Assembly: GCF_020150455.1 (NCBI RefSeq)
Contig: NZ_CP083740.1
Location: 434,001-498,000 of the forward strand
From: Bremerella sp. TYQ1
GTDB lineage: Bacteria; Planctomycetota; Planctomycetia; Pirellulales; Pirellulaceae
Reading direction: 5' to 3'
DNA: 64,000 bases
The translations under genes and the position numbers were made by a program. The notes beneath the pieces were generated by a model that made no database searches, was not told where the DNA came from, and saw only the letters and a list, made by a program, of their open reading frames with translations. Below are positions 9,600 through 19,099 of the stretch, in pieces (the stretch's first letter is position 1; every line of letters begins with the position of its first letter).

Positions 9600-12128
9600 G
9601 TGGGTGCAAGAATGGTCGATTTCAGCAAAATGCTCAACGAGGATGATTTGCCCGAACCCATAAATCCGGCCGATATCTTCCACTCGCTTCCTCGGTCGGA
9701 CACGAAGTTCGACTATCTCCGCGATGTCCAAGGAGAAGTGCTGAAGGCGTGGCATTCTCGCCGGAATGACCGCGACATTGTAGTCAAGATGAACACTGGC
9801 TCAGGCAAGACCCTCGTGGGGCTGCTGATGTTACAATCGCTACTGAATGAGCAGATTGGACCCTCGCTCTACCTTTGTCCGAACAAACAACTCGTGGAGC
9901 AGGTATTGAAGACGGGCTCGGAAATTGGGCTTCCAGTCGTTGCCGATGGGGCCACGACCGAACTGCCACACGAGTTTCTCAACAGCGAGTCCATCTACGT
10001 CACGACGTTCAAGAAGCTTTTCAACGGGCGTTCAGTGTTCGGGATCCCCGGTTCGAATAGGCCGCCGGTAAGCGTGGGCGGCATCCTCGTGGATGATGCT
10101 CATAGTTGCCTGTCCATTGCGAGGGAAACCGTAACGGTTTCCTTAGAATCGGGTTCTGCGGGCTACAAGAAGATTTTCAGTCTGTTCAAGTCCGTCCTGA
10201 ACGACCAATGTGCGAGTAAAGTGGCGGAATTGGACCAGGGATACCCCTGGACCAGGGTGCCGGTGCCCTATTGGGCCTGGATGGATCGGCAGTCGGACGT
10301 GGCCGCAGTCCTGGCAAAGCTCCGAGATGATCCTGCACTGACCTTTTCCTGGGATCTGATCAAGGAAGACTTGAACGCTTGCCACTGCTTCATCTCTGGT
10401 AACCGACTCGAAATCACCCCCTATACCGTGCCCATTGAATCCGTTCCAAGCTTCGCCCAAGCGAAGCGTCGTTTCTTCCTTTCGGCTACGCTGATCGACG
10501 ACTCGATCTTGCTAAAGGAATTTGGCATCACGAAGGCTGCGGCGGCCAGTCCTATCCGCCCTCCGATCGTCGGCGACATCGGCGAACGCATGATTCTCGC
10601 ACCCAGCCTGATCGATACGAGCCTGGAAGCCGAAATCCCCGACATCTGCAAATGGGTCGCCAGCAAAGAACACAATGTGGTAGTCTTGGTACCATCATTC
10701 AAATTGGCGAATCGCTGGGCCAGCGTTGGCGCTGAACTTGCCCAGGGGGATGACGTTGGCAGGATTGTGGAGCGGCTCCGAACCTCGAAAGGCAATTTCG
10801 TCGTCTTGGCCAATCGCTATGACGGCATTGATCTCCCCGATAACGCCTGCCACGTGCTCGTTCTCGACGGTGTTCCGACTGGCGAATCCTATTACGATAG
10901 CCATGTTGCCTCGGTGCGATCCGACTCGACGCTCGTGACCGGTCGAGTGGCACAAACCATCGAACAGGGATTGGGGCGTGGCGTCCGGTCCGGAAAAGAC
11001 TACTGCGTAGTCCTGCTCTGCGGTTCACAGTTGGTACAATTTGTGGGCATCAAGGAGCGGCTGAATCTATTCTCGCCTGAAACCAAGCAGCAGTTCTTGA
11101 TCGGGCAGGAAATCGTCAAGCAAACGAAGTCGGACGATGGTACGCCCAAGGATAAGCTCGTGGGTCTGATGCGTACTTGCCTCAACCGCGACGCGGCGTG
11201 GAAGGCATATCACGCTAAAAAGATGGTTCGCTTATCGCAGGTCGAGCAAGACTCGTTCAAATTGGAGATCGCGGAAGCTGAGCGACGAGCGTCGCTGCGA
11301 TTCCGTGCGGGGAGTTGCGTCGAAGCTGGCGAAATCATCCAGGCTGAATTGGAACCACGTAAATTCGCGTCCAATTCCGATAAAGGCTGGTTCATCCAAA
11401 CCGCGGCGACGTATTTCCATGCGGCCGATCCCAACCGAGCCCAGGAGATGCAGCGCAAGGCGCACGAGTTCAATCGTTTGCTGTTCCGCCCAGTGGCCGG
11501 CGTCCGTTACCAGAAAATCATCGGCAGGACAGGCTTGCAAGCCCAGAACATCCTAACCTGGGTCCAGTCCCACACCGACCCCAATGCCATCACGGTCTCC
11601 GTCGAAGGTCTGGTCAACAATCTCGCCTTTGGGGTAAACCATCTTCAATTTGAAGAGAGTTGGAAGGACCTTGGCACCGTACTCGGATTTACCAGCGAGC
11701 GTCCGGAGCTGGAAATTGGAAAAGGTCCGGATGGGTTGTGGGCCATGCCCGACAACCACTACCTCTTGGCCGAGATCAAGAATGAAGTTTTACTCGATCG
11801 CGACGAAATACAGCAGGATGAAGCCGAACAACTCTCCAATAGCGCGAACTGGTTCATTAAAGAATATGGGAAAGCAGCCCCCGTTGTGCTTCTCTTGGTC
11901 CATCCAACGAACGACCTGAGCGACTCGGCCTACCCGCCCGCGAACACAGTTGTAATGACCCCCAGGAAACTCGAAGAACTGCACCGCCGGCTTCGAGCCT
12001 TTGCGGCGGCATTGTCATCAAAGGCATCGGAATCCTGGACCACGACGGAGATTGGCAAACTCCTGGCGAGCCATCAGATTGATCCAGGTAGCATCCGGAC
12101 CAACTATTGTGTACCGGCACGGAAGTAA
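9600..12128 (+). CDS. SF2 helicase fused to PD-(D/E)XK nuclease (Hna-like defence protein candidate)
   Basis: The N-terminal half is a superfamily 2 helicase: Walker A MNTGSGKT (64-71), motif II VDDAH (164-168), motif III FLSAT (293-297) and motif VI QGLGRGVRSG (456-465). The C-terminal part (about 680-770) carries a PD-(D/E)XK nuclease pattern: Glu685/686 in the first helix, GPDGLW with Asp711, LLAEIKNE with Glu725-x-Lys727, and QQDEAEQL after it. A single large gene with this layout, standing alone among defence genes, is reminiscent of Hna, a helicase-nuclease that causes abortive infection. I cannot confirm homology, and it may be another helicase-nuclease family. The frame opens with GTG at 9600; ATG at 9612 is an equally good start. 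No partner gene is adjacent. Confidence 0.8.
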   Translation: MGARMVDFSKMLNEDDLPEPINPADIFHSLPRSDTKFDYLRDVQGEVLKAWHSRRNDRDIVVKMNTGSGKTLVGLLMLQSLLNEQIGPSLYLCPNKQLVEQVLKTGSEIGLPVVADGATTELPHEFLNSESIYVTTFKKLFNGRSVFGIPGSNRPPVSVGGILVDDAHSCLSIARETVTVSLESGSAGYKKIFSLFKSVLNDQCASKVAELDQGYPWTRVPVPYWAWMDRQSDVAAVLAKLRDDPALTFSWDLIKEDLNACHCFISGNRLEITPYTVPIESVPSFAQAKRRFFLSATLIDDSILLKEFGITKAAAASPIRPPIVGDIGERMILAPSLIDTSLEAEIPDICKWVASKEHNVVVLVPSFKLANRWASVGAELAQGDDVGRIVERLRTSKGNFVVLANRYDGIDLPDNACHVLVLDGVPTGESYYDSHVASVRSDSTLVTGRVAQTIEQGLGRGVRSGKDYCVVLLCGSQLVQFVGIKERLNLFSPETKQQFLIGQEIVKQTKSDDGTPKDKLVGLMRTCLNRDAAWKAYHAKKMVRLSQVEQDSFKLEIAEAERRASLRFRAGSCVEAGEIIQAELEPRKFASNSDKGWFIQTAATYFHAADPNRAQEMQRKAHEFNRLLFRPVAGVRYQKIIGRTGLQAQNILTWVQSHTDPNAITVSVEGLVNNLAFGVNHLQFEESWKDLGTVLGFTSERPELEIGKGPDGLWAMPDNHYLLAEIKNEVLLDRDEIQQDEAEQLSNSANWFIKEYGKAAPVVLLLVHPTNDLSDSAYPPANTVVMTPRKLEELHRRLRAFAAALSSKASESWTTTEIGKLLASHQIDPGSIRTNYCVPARK

Positions 12129-12454
12129 ACCGCGGCCGAACTAGGGCTCAGTTCTCGTGTCTATCCGAAACTCCAAAGTTCCTTTCAGATAATTCCCTCG
12201 GTTGTCGCTGATACCGACCAAATGCATTGACCGCAGCAAGTGCAGCAACTCGTTGACGCGCTCCGGACGAACCGACCTGATACAGTATCTCTCCGCGTCA
12301 ATCACAGCTATCGTTTACTGGTGAGGAGAGAAGCATGGGAAATCTGACACATTGATGACTCGAGTGTTAACTCGGCGAGCTGGAAACGAATATGCAAGAG
12401 AGAAGTCGAAAAAGCCAGCACCCTATCCAAATGAAGTCTATGAGGAGGGATTCG
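12129..12454. other. Intergenic, no gene seen
   Basis: This covers 326 bases between the helicase-nuclease gene and the 146-bp repeat. I see no reading frame of note and no clear hairpin terminator. Confidence 0.5.
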
Positions 12455-12600
12455 GTGTAGCAAAGTGTAGTTAATCTACTCGATTCGACCTGAATTCGAC
12501 GAAATTTACCCGAGTTTGGACGTACAGTAATTTCACCGAAAAACCGCCAGTTTCGCCGAGGTTTTCGGCCAATCTCATCATCAGGCTTCTACTTATCGTC
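12455..12600 (-). repeat. 146-bp repeat, copy A (joined to sulfatase 5' fragment)
   Basis: This aligns without gaps to 35,040-35,185, with roughly four bases in five identical over 146 positions. The two ends are almost perfectly conserved: GTGTAGCAAAGTGTAGTTAA at the left and, read on the minus strand, GACGATAAGTAGAAGCCTGA at the right. Similarity stops abruptly on both outer sides. In both copies the right end is in frame with the 5' part of a different sulfatase gene and supplies its last codons, Asp-Asp-Lys-stop. The element encodes nothing visible. It could be the terminus of a mobile element that inserts at the conserved sulfatase metal-site codons, or its scar. Confidence 0.75.
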
Positions 12601-12768
12601 CATGAAGATGACGACGATGTTGGGGGTACGATCTTTATCCGCGGATTGCGCCTGTTTTCCCGGGAGGAACGAGACGACGCCAAGCGTAAGGATAAAGACA
12701 AAGGTCGCAATTCGATGCCGCAAATTAGGACTGGAGTTATCGCTGGTCGGTTTGATCAAGCCATGCAT
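12589..12768 (-). pseudogene. Sulfatase 5' fragment, truncated after the DD metal motif
   Basis: The 59-codon frame starts at the ATG at 12768 and has a basic then hydrophobic leader (FVFILTLGVVSFL) followed by RTPNIVVIFMDDK and a stop. RPNIVxIxxDD is the start of the mature part of formylglycine sulfatases, where the two Asp bind the active-site calcium. Everything after it (normally 400-500 residues including the CxPSR site) is missing, so no enzyme can be made. The cut coincides with the right end of the 146-bp repeat, exactly as in the fragment near 35.2 kb, although the two leaders differ in sequence. Confidence 0.75.
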
Positions 12769-13596
12769 TTTCTTAGCGGCTCCATAAGATTCTGTGTTCG
12801 GTGGGATGTGTGATAGGCAGAACTAGTATCGTCGGCAGCGAGAACAAGGTCAACGATTGTCCGCACATGCCGAGGCGGAGGTATTCGAGTTATCACCAGA
12901 AAGACTAGGAAGCGACGTCATTCTCACGGATCGGCTTGGCACTGGAAGCAAGCGGATGGCTTTCCAGATGGGACCGAAGGCATTCGAGTTAGGGAAGCCT
13001 TTCTTTACCCTGTAAAATCGAGAAAGTGCGTTGTCTAGGCATTCGAATCGAATAAGGGGCTTCAGCGTGCGTCGGTTATCAATTCGGCAAGTGAGTTTCG
13101 GGGGCGATCGCTTTGCAATAACGCACTCATGAAATTTCATTCTGGAACGGGGAATTCCAATTTCGAACTCACAGGATACGAATTTGTGCCCGAACGACAT
13201 GTGACCTGTGTGCAATGCCAGGTATTTGCATGAAAGAATACGGGCAATCCACACTCGTAATCGAATATCCATGCGGCTGATTCCCCTAATAACATCGCAC
13301 TTTTTGGGTGGCGATCCTTGCGAATGAAACGGCAGTATCATCCAAATGGCACATCTCTTGCTTGACAAGCATATGCCGCTGATCAATCGATCAAACTGCG
13401 ATTGTGGCGCCCCACTTGCCTGGTTCTCGCGATTCCTGATGTTGACGCAGGGTTGAGACAGCTTTAGTGCTTCAAGACCTTCTCAAAGAATCACAATTAC
13501 CCACCTTTAATAGGACAGCGGATGCATATTTGCTCCGCTGGCACCTAGCAGCAAGTCAAATTCAATCTAATCCGTAGATTTAGGAAATGCCCCGAC
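12769..13596. other. Gene-free 0.8-kb stretch
   Basis: I support no gene here. A 178-codon frame on the minus strand (12850-13386) is open but its protein is rich in Arg, Cys and Ser, resembles no family and lacks a good ribosome site. I take it as chance or decayed sequence. The promoter of the plus-strand cluster that begins at 13597 should lie near the right end. Confidence 0.45.
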
Positions 13597-14046
13597 ATGA
13601 GTAACATTTCTCCCACAGATCTAGGCTCGCCGACTACTTCCCAACCGGTTTTTCGATTGGCAGTTATTCTCCATAAGTCTCTATCTGGAGGTTCGGCCGC
13701 GAACGTAGCAGCGATCATTGCGGGAGGACTGAAGTGCGAGGCGTTTGGCCCGCCGATTATGGATAAGGGGGGGAACGCTCATGCGTCCATTCGATGGAAT
13801 ATGCCCATCCTCAAAGCAAAGACGAATGGGCAATTGCAAACGCTCATGGAAAAGTCGACCGCGCACCCAGGAGTTGAGTCTGTCGCTTTCTGCGATGAAG
13901 GACGTTTGCTCAGTAACAACTTTGCCGAATATCATAACTTGATCCAAGGTAGTGAACCAAGCGAATTGTCACTGCTTGCAGTAGGAGTGTTTGGTAGTGA
14001 TAAGGATGTTCGCGATCTAACTCGCGCATTCTCTTTGTATCAATAA
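13597..14046 (+). CDS. DUF2000 / PTH2-fold family protein
   Basis: The 149-residue product has the DUF2000-type pattern of a peptidyl-tRNA-hydrolase-2-like fold: FRLAVILHKSLSGGSAANVAAIIAGGL at the start (about 20-45), GPPIMDKGGNAHASI in the middle, and LLAVGVFGSDKDVRDLT at the end. DUF2000 proteins have no settled function; the fold binds small ligands or tRNA ends. It is the first gene of an eight-gene plus-strand cluster, 73 bases ahead of the next gene. Family assignment is moderately sure, function unknown. Confidence 0.55.
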   Translation: MSNISPTDLGSPTTSQPVFRLAVILHKSLSGGSAANVAAIIAGGLKCEAFGPPIMDKGGNAHASIRWNMPILKAKTNGQLQTLMEKSTAHPGVESVAFCDEGRLLSNNFAEYHNLIQGSEPSELSLLAVGVFGSDKDVRDLTRAFSLYQ

Positions 14047-14119
14047 TTGTGGTACGATCTACTTCAGTGATCGAATATGTAGTTGGCGTGAAAATAGTAT
14101 TGCTCGTCGGGAAACGGAA

Positions 14120-14980
14120 ATGATTGATACCACTACAAGCCCGATTCAATCTGCCTTGCGGATGCTGGCCGGCCATGTCCGTCGCAGCGAAAATAGCGAG
14201 CTGATCGCTCACTACCTTGCCGATAACGTAGCCTGCATCTTTGACCTGACACATGACAAGGGTGTCTATCTGTCCTCGCACCAGCAAGCCCTTTTCCTGC
14301 TGACAACATGGCACTCTCAGCTTGACCGTCAAATCCCATGTCGCATCTCCCTTGCGGCGGGAGCCGACCTGCTAGATTCGATCAAGAACCGCACCAACAG
14401 TTCTTATATCGCAGCAATCATTGCAACGAAGCTAGATGGGTATTATCCGCACACTGATTTTTGCAATGGCACACTGAAGACTGGTCAACAAATCCGAGAG
14501 TTTATGCAGGCTGTTTTATCGGTCGGTTCCTGTCCTGCAAATCATGGCTGTGACATGCCATATGCTCGCAAGATATGTATGGCAAAGAGAGTGCAATTCT
14601 GGATGCATGAGCAAGGAAATAAGTTCAATATGATAGGATCTCTTGCTAGACTGGCCCGGGATGGTCGCGCCGAGATTGGCAAAGTGAACGACCTCCGTGC
14701 GGCATGGAGCGAATTGACGACGCTCGCGACGGAAACACTGCTCGTACAGGCGTGGCCGCTCTGGGTGTTTCGATCACCACTTTCTACTTGGGCGGATCAC
14801 TGGGCATCCATCGAATCTAAAATCGAGCTGCTCAAGGGAATGCCATCACAAACATCCATCGCCAATGCCGCAACGGAAATAGGGGGACATCTACACGAAA
14901 TCAATCGAGCGTTGTCGGTTTTCGAGCCTGAGAAGTTGAAAGAGCTAGACAGATATAAGCTAAATGACAACTACGTCTAA
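14120..14980 (+). CDS. Hypothetical protein in receiver-enzyme cluster
   Basis: The 286-residue protein is soluble and mostly helical, with no membrane segment or signal peptide. I do not recognise its family. A short cysteine/histidine group occurs in the middle (SCPANHGCDMPYARKIC, about 138-154) that could hold a metal. The stop codon TAA at 14978-14980 is directly followed by the start of the next gene, so the two are probably translated together. Its place between a DUF2000 protein and two enzyme-receiver fusions suggests a role in the same pathway, but nothing in the sequence says which. Confidence 0.7.
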   Translation: MIDTTTSPIQSALRMLAGHVRRSENSELIAHYLADNVACIFDLTHDKGVYLSSHQQALFLLTTWHSQLDRQIPCRISLAAGADLLDSIKNRTNSSYIAAIIATKLDGYYPHTDFCNGTLKTGQQIREFMQAVLSVGSCPANHGCDMPYARKICMAKRVQFWMHEQGNKFNMIGSLARLARDGRAEIGKVNDLRAAWSELTTLATETLLVQAWPLWVFRSPLSTWADHWASIESKIELLKGMPSQTSIANAATEIGGHLHEINRALSVFEPEKLKELDRYKLNDNYV

Positions 14981-16168
14981 ATGTCAAAGGGAATGATTAT
15001 GTTGGTGGCGACATTAGGACCAGCTGGGACATGTAGCGAAGAGGTTGCGATTGGATATCTGCACGAATTGGGACTCGATCCGGCCGCTCACCTCGTGCTC
15101 TGTGCATCGTTCGAAGCGGCAGCTGCCAAGGTAATTGATGGGGAGGCACAGCGAATCATTGTTCCGGCTGCGTACACGAAATTTCACGACATCATGTTTA
15201 TGAACCTAGGGCAATTGCATGTCGTCGAAATGCTTTACAGCAAGACGCCGGCTTTCCTGTTGGCAGGAAAGAGGTCCATTTCCCCGATATCATCCGATCA
15301 GCCGTATCGTATTGCCTCACACCCTTCGCCGGCCCCGCTGTTGAACCGCCTTCATTTTGCGTATGAGGTGGTTGAAGTCAGTTCCAATTCCGTTGCCGCC
15401 TGGACGGTGGCCCGCGGCGAGACAAATCTTTGCCTAACCAATCAACGGGCACTGACGGAAGTAAATTCTCAGGTTGATCATGAATCCCAGTTGGAAGTAG
15501 TCGAGTATTTCGGATCGGTTGACATGGTGTGGGCCGTCTTGGAGTTGGGGGCTAGCGATGACAAGCGGAGCTTTTGGTCGGGGCACTTTGAGAGAAGCTC
15601 AGATCTTAATCCCGAAGCGGTAACACAATGGCTTCACGACAACAGCCTCGCAAGCGACAAGAATGGACCGCTGGAGGGGATTCGAATTGATCTGGCACAC
15701 ACATACGATTCGAAAGCCAACTCGACCAAGCCTCAGGCTCTTTTCGTTGACAACGATCCGTCGGCGTTCGACTTAATCCCTGAGGTATTTACAGGATGGG
15801 ATTGGACTAATTGTCAAACAAGTTCAGAGGCGGCAAAAGAGATTCGCAATAAGGAATTCTCACTGGCGTTGGTTGACGTCGGGTTGCTGCGCGATGACGA
15901 CCATTCAGATCAATCTGGGGCCCAGCTATTGAGCCTGATTCGAAAATCTACACCTTCGGTGCACATCTTGATGATTACGGGTCTTGGAAGATCCGATGAT
16001 TTGGTGACCTACTGCTTTCGCATGGGAGCTCTGGACTATATGCGAAAGCCCCTCGACATCGATCGCCTGTCCGATTGGTTGAACCTACTGGCCCGGCGAT
16101 GGAAATCCAATCAGGCAAGTCGATGTGTGATTCATCGCACTCATCCCCCCAACAACAAAGCAATGTGA
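14981..16168 (+). CDS. Prephenate-dehydratase-like domain fused to receiver (REC) domain
   Basis: Residues 8-190 look like a prephenate dehydratase fold. The opening LGPAGTCSEEVA matches the LGPxGTFSxxA start of the family, and the two-lobed alternation ends in VEYFGSVDMVWAVLEL. Residues 250-375 are a response-regulator receiver: acidic pair Asp257/Asp259 (FVDNDP), phospho-acceptor Asp299 (ALVDVGL), Thr333 (LMITG) and Lys356 (YMRKPLD). The receiver looks intact, so phosphorylation could control the enzyme or binding domain. Prephenate dehydratase makes phenylpyruvate; the catalytic TRF motif of that enzyme is not obvious here, so the domain may bind rather than convert its ligand. The gene abuts the preceding one and is 7 bases from the next, which also carries a REC domain. 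Confidence 0.75.
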   Translation: MSKGMIMLVATLGPAGTCSEEVAIGYLHELGLDPAAHLVLCASFEAAAAKVIDGEAQRIIVPAAYTKFHDIMFMNLGQLHVVEMLYSKTPAFLLAGKRSISPISSDQPYRIASHPSPAPLLNRLHFAYEVVEVSSNSVAAWTVARGETNLCLTNQRALTEVNSQVDHESQLEVVEYFGSVDMVWAVLELGASDDKRSFWSGHFERSSDLNPEAVTQWLHDNSLASDKNGPLEGIRIDLAHTYDSKANSTKPQALFVDNDPSAFDLIPEVFTGWDWTNCQTSSEAAKEIRNKEFSLALVDVGLLRDDDHSDQSGAQLLSLIRKSTPSVHILMITGLGRSDDLVTYCFRMGALDYMRKPLDIDRLSDWLNLLARRWKSNQASRCVIHRTHPPNNKAM

Positions 16169-16175
16169 GCACGAT

Positions 16176-18815
16176 ATGGATCAATATAATGACAACTGGA
16201 TGAAGCCGCTTTTTCTTGGGCCAAAGGCAGAGAACTCGCAATTATTCGAGAACCTGTACGTCGAATGCTTTCGTGACCATTGCTTCTGGCGACGGAACTT
16301 TCACCCGGACGATCGCGAATGGGTTCGTGAATCTGACAAAATTGGGGTGGAATTCGTTTCTACCCAAGCGAAGCTGCGTGATGGACTAAATCGGTTGATT
16401 GCCGAATTAAAACGCTGTAGTCCAACTTTTCACTTCCGTTACCTGGGGCATATGCATACGGACTTGCAAGTCGCAGGAGTGCTGGGGCAGTTAGCCGCGC
16501 TGTTTTACTCCCAAAACAATGTGGTGGCAGAGGCATCGCCCGTAACGGCACGCCTGGAGGCTCGAGCAATCGGCCGAATTGGAACGATGCTTGGCTACAG
16601 TGAGCATAATGGAATCAAGCCCTGGGGGAACATCTGTTCGGGCGGCACTGCGGCAAATATTCAGGCAATTTGGGTAGCGAGAAACGTTCGCCTGGCCCCA
16701 GTGAGCCTGTTTCTGAAATTGAAGGAATTCCAAAAGGCTCCACAAAAACTCCCTGTCGGGCTAGTGGATATCTTGGTGGAGCTTTCTGTCGAGTACGCTG
16801 GAGCACGTAAGAGAATCGTCGACCTGACAACGTTTGAGTTGTTGAATATTCCCCGATCGGAGATCCTCGCGATGCGTGATCAGATTGCCGGAATATCGTT
16901 GTCGTTCTTCGAGAGCCCTGAGGGGGCCGCGTTTCCTACCCCCAAAGACCTGCGGTCCTATGCATTTGAGATCGCGGATACTTTACTGCGATCGATGTCG
17001 CCGGTCGAAGTTGGGACGTCATATGTCGACGAGGCATTAGCGAGCTACGGCCTTAAGCCCATAAGCCGCTTTCCGTGGAAGCTGATTGTGGCATCCACTA
17101 AGCACTACAGCATTGAGAAAATCGCAGACCTCTTAGGGCTAGGCCGAATGTCTGTTGTCTCCGTCCCGATTGAGCACGATTTCTCGATCGACATTAGCGA
17201 ACTTGAAAAGACCATGAATCAATTTGCCACCGATAAACGCGAAGGGCATCGCCCGATACCGTTGGCAATTATTCCGATCATGGGAACCACAGAAGAGGGT
17301 GCTGTTGATAGCCTGCCGGAAATTCTCAGGGTGTGCGAACAGTTTCGCTCCCGTGGGTTAGAAACGTGGATTCATGCCGACGCAGCCTATGGCGGTTATG
17401 CCGCGGCAATGCTTCGCAAGAGTGAAGGTGAAGAAGAGGCTTCTACTCCGATCACTTACTTCACCCGTCTGGCTGGTAAGGACATGGGTGACGACCCATA
17501 TATCGCGAATTGGGGTGAAACCATTCGAAGGTTGAATGGCATGGGAAAATGCGATTCGATCACCGTTGATCCACACAAAATGGGACTGCAGCCTTATCCT
17601 GCTGGGGCGATTGTTTTCCACGATAGCAGATCCAAAAGCGCCGTTTCGTGTGAGGCCCCCTATCTATTCGACAGCGAAGACGTCGAGGCTTTTCCGGGAC
17701 GTTATACACTGGAAGGATCGCGCCCAGGGCATGTCGCAGCGGGTATCCATTTGGCGCACGAAGTCCTGGAATTGGACCAATACGGACACGGAGCGATGAT
17801 TGGCCGCTCGATGTTAGCAGCACGTCAGTTACATCGTGAATTGCCGGAAATCATCCAAGCTGAGAACTCGAACGTATCGATTCACTTCCCCGTTCGACCA
17901 GCGCTGAACATCCTGAATTTCATCCTTACTCATCGCGAGGTTTCCACGCTCAAAGAACAGAACATTCTGACCGACCTGATCCTCGAGGAGTTTTCCGCGG
18001 ACAAAGATCGGACACGTCCCATTTCAGACTTTTCGTTCTTCTTCGTCTCCACCGGACTTCCTCTCAGGAAATACCAAAAGGTACTTCCTCCACTTTTCGA
18101 TGCCGCGGCGATCAAAGTAGAAGATCGTGAAACCGAAACAGAGAGCTTGCGAATGTTTCGATCGGTTATCATGCATCCCCATTTGCTTGGGGCCACCACC
18201 CGTATCAATGGAGAGACGACTCCGATCATCGATGTGCTCGGACGCCGATTGGCACAAGTTTGCAACGAAAAGGTCAAAGAGATCGCCAAGCAGCGTTGCC
18301 GTAATCTGCGGGACGCATTCACGCGTCCTCCGCGAATCATGATTGTCGAAGATGAAGAACGACAAATTGGAATGATTCGTAACCTGCTGCTCGGTCAACT
18401 AGAGTCTTATGAACCCATCGTTGCCCAAAGTGAAGAGAAAGCTCGACAGATTATCGAAAACGCTTTCGAGCAAAAGCAAGTCATCGATTTGCTTATATGT
18501 GATCTAAACCTACAGGGCGATGATCACATTCCAGCTTCCAAAGGGAGTGGAAACTCGGTGATAAGAAAATTCCGAGAGGCTTTTGGGCCAGCCCGACCGA
18601 TTCTTGCAATGTCGGTGTTTTCGGGGCTTTCTATGGAGGAGCGGAAAGAAGTTGAAGCGGATCGCCTCTTCGACAAGGCCAAGTTTGTTTCGTCGCAGCC
18701 TGCCGGCGACGCGTCAGATCTTACCGAAGCGGAAAGGGAATTCATAAGCACCGTAACTAGCATGCTGGAAGACTTGGTGCGTCAAGGAGAGTCCCTGCGG
18801 CTTTCGGCGATCTAA
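16176..18815 (+). CDS. PLP-dependent group II decarboxylase fused to receiver (REC) domain
   Basis: Residues 1 to about 710 form a long group II amino-acid decarboxylase. Motifs are SGGTAANIQA (155-164), the cofactor-aspartate site HADAAYGG (400-407) and the PLP lysine Lys468 in TVDPHKMGLQPYPAG. The length and the HFRYLGHMHTDLQ...YSQNNVVAEASPVT region resemble tyrosine-decarboxylase-type enzymes more than the short glutamate decarboxylases. The last 150 residues are a receiver domain (RIMIVEDEERQ, LLICDLNLQGDD, ILAMSVFSG, LFDKAKF), with the phospho-acceptor Asp and the Lys present. An enzyme with this output-first, receiver-last layout is rare. The likely product is an aromatic or acidic amine made under phosphorelay control; the substrate is inferred. 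It sits 7 bases after the dehydratase-like fusion. Confidence 0.85.
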   Translation: MDQYNDNWMKPLFLGPKAENSQLFENLYVECFRDHCFWRRNFHPDDREWVRESDKIGVEFVSTQAKLRDGLNRLIAELKRCSPTFHFRYLGHMHTDLQVAGVLGQLAALFYSQNNVVAEASPVTARLEARAIGRIGTMLGYSEHNGIKPWGNICSGGTAANIQAIWVARNVRLAPVSLFLKLKEFQKAPQKLPVGLVDILVELSVEYAGARKRIVDLTTFELLNIPRSEILAMRDQIAGISLSFFESPEGAAFPTPKDLRSYAFEIADTLLRSMSPVEVGTSYVDEALASYGLKPISRFPWKLIVASTKHYSIEKIADLLGLGRMSVVSVPIEHDFSIDISELEKTMNQFATDKREGHRPIPLAIIPIMGTTEEGAVDSLPEILRVCEQFRSRGLETWIHADAAYGGYAAAMLRKSEGEEEASTPITYFTRLAGKDMGDDPYIANWGETIRRLNGMGKCDSITVDPHKMGLQPYPAGAIVFHDSRSKSAVSCEAPYLFDSEDVEAFPGRYTLEGSRPGHVAAGIHLAHEVLELDQYGHGAMIGRSMLAARQLHRELPEIIQAENSNVSIHFPVRPALNILNFILTHREVSTLKEQNILTDLILEEFSADKDRTRPISDFSFFFVSTGLPLRKYQKVLPPLFDAAAIKVEDRETETESLRMFRSVIMHPHLLGATTRINGETTPIIDVLGRRLAQVCNEKVKEIAKQRCRNLRDAFTRPPRIMIVEDEERQIGMIRNLLLGQLESYEPIVAQSEEKARQIIENAFEQKQVIDLLICDLNLQGDDHIPASKGSGNSVIRKFREAFGPARPILAMSVFSGLSMEERKEVEADRLFDKAKFVSSQPAGDASDLTEAEREFISTVTSMLEDLVRQGESLRLSAI

Positions 18816-19099
18816 GACCCGAATTCATCTTCGTTTACCAGGTCTGTTCATGTCGTTGGAAGTCAACCAACGTGTTCGATAAGTCGCTGCTTTGACGTGA
18901 TTAGTAAGCTGCCTCGGTCGAATGCCGAAATGACGAACGGCGGAAATCTGAGTCAGTAGAGACTATTTGGTTACGCGGTTGCATTCCTGAGTTACGAATT
19001 TGTAACCGCCTGCCCTGTATTCCGGCGATCTTATAGCCCATTTGGCCAATGGCACGCCGGGTGCTTTGATGGACACATCCAAGATCGCGGAGGGTCGGA

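Noticed and set aside
12850..13386. 178-codon minus-strand frame
   Set aside because: No family resemblance, no good ribosome site and odd composition; left as gene-free sequence.
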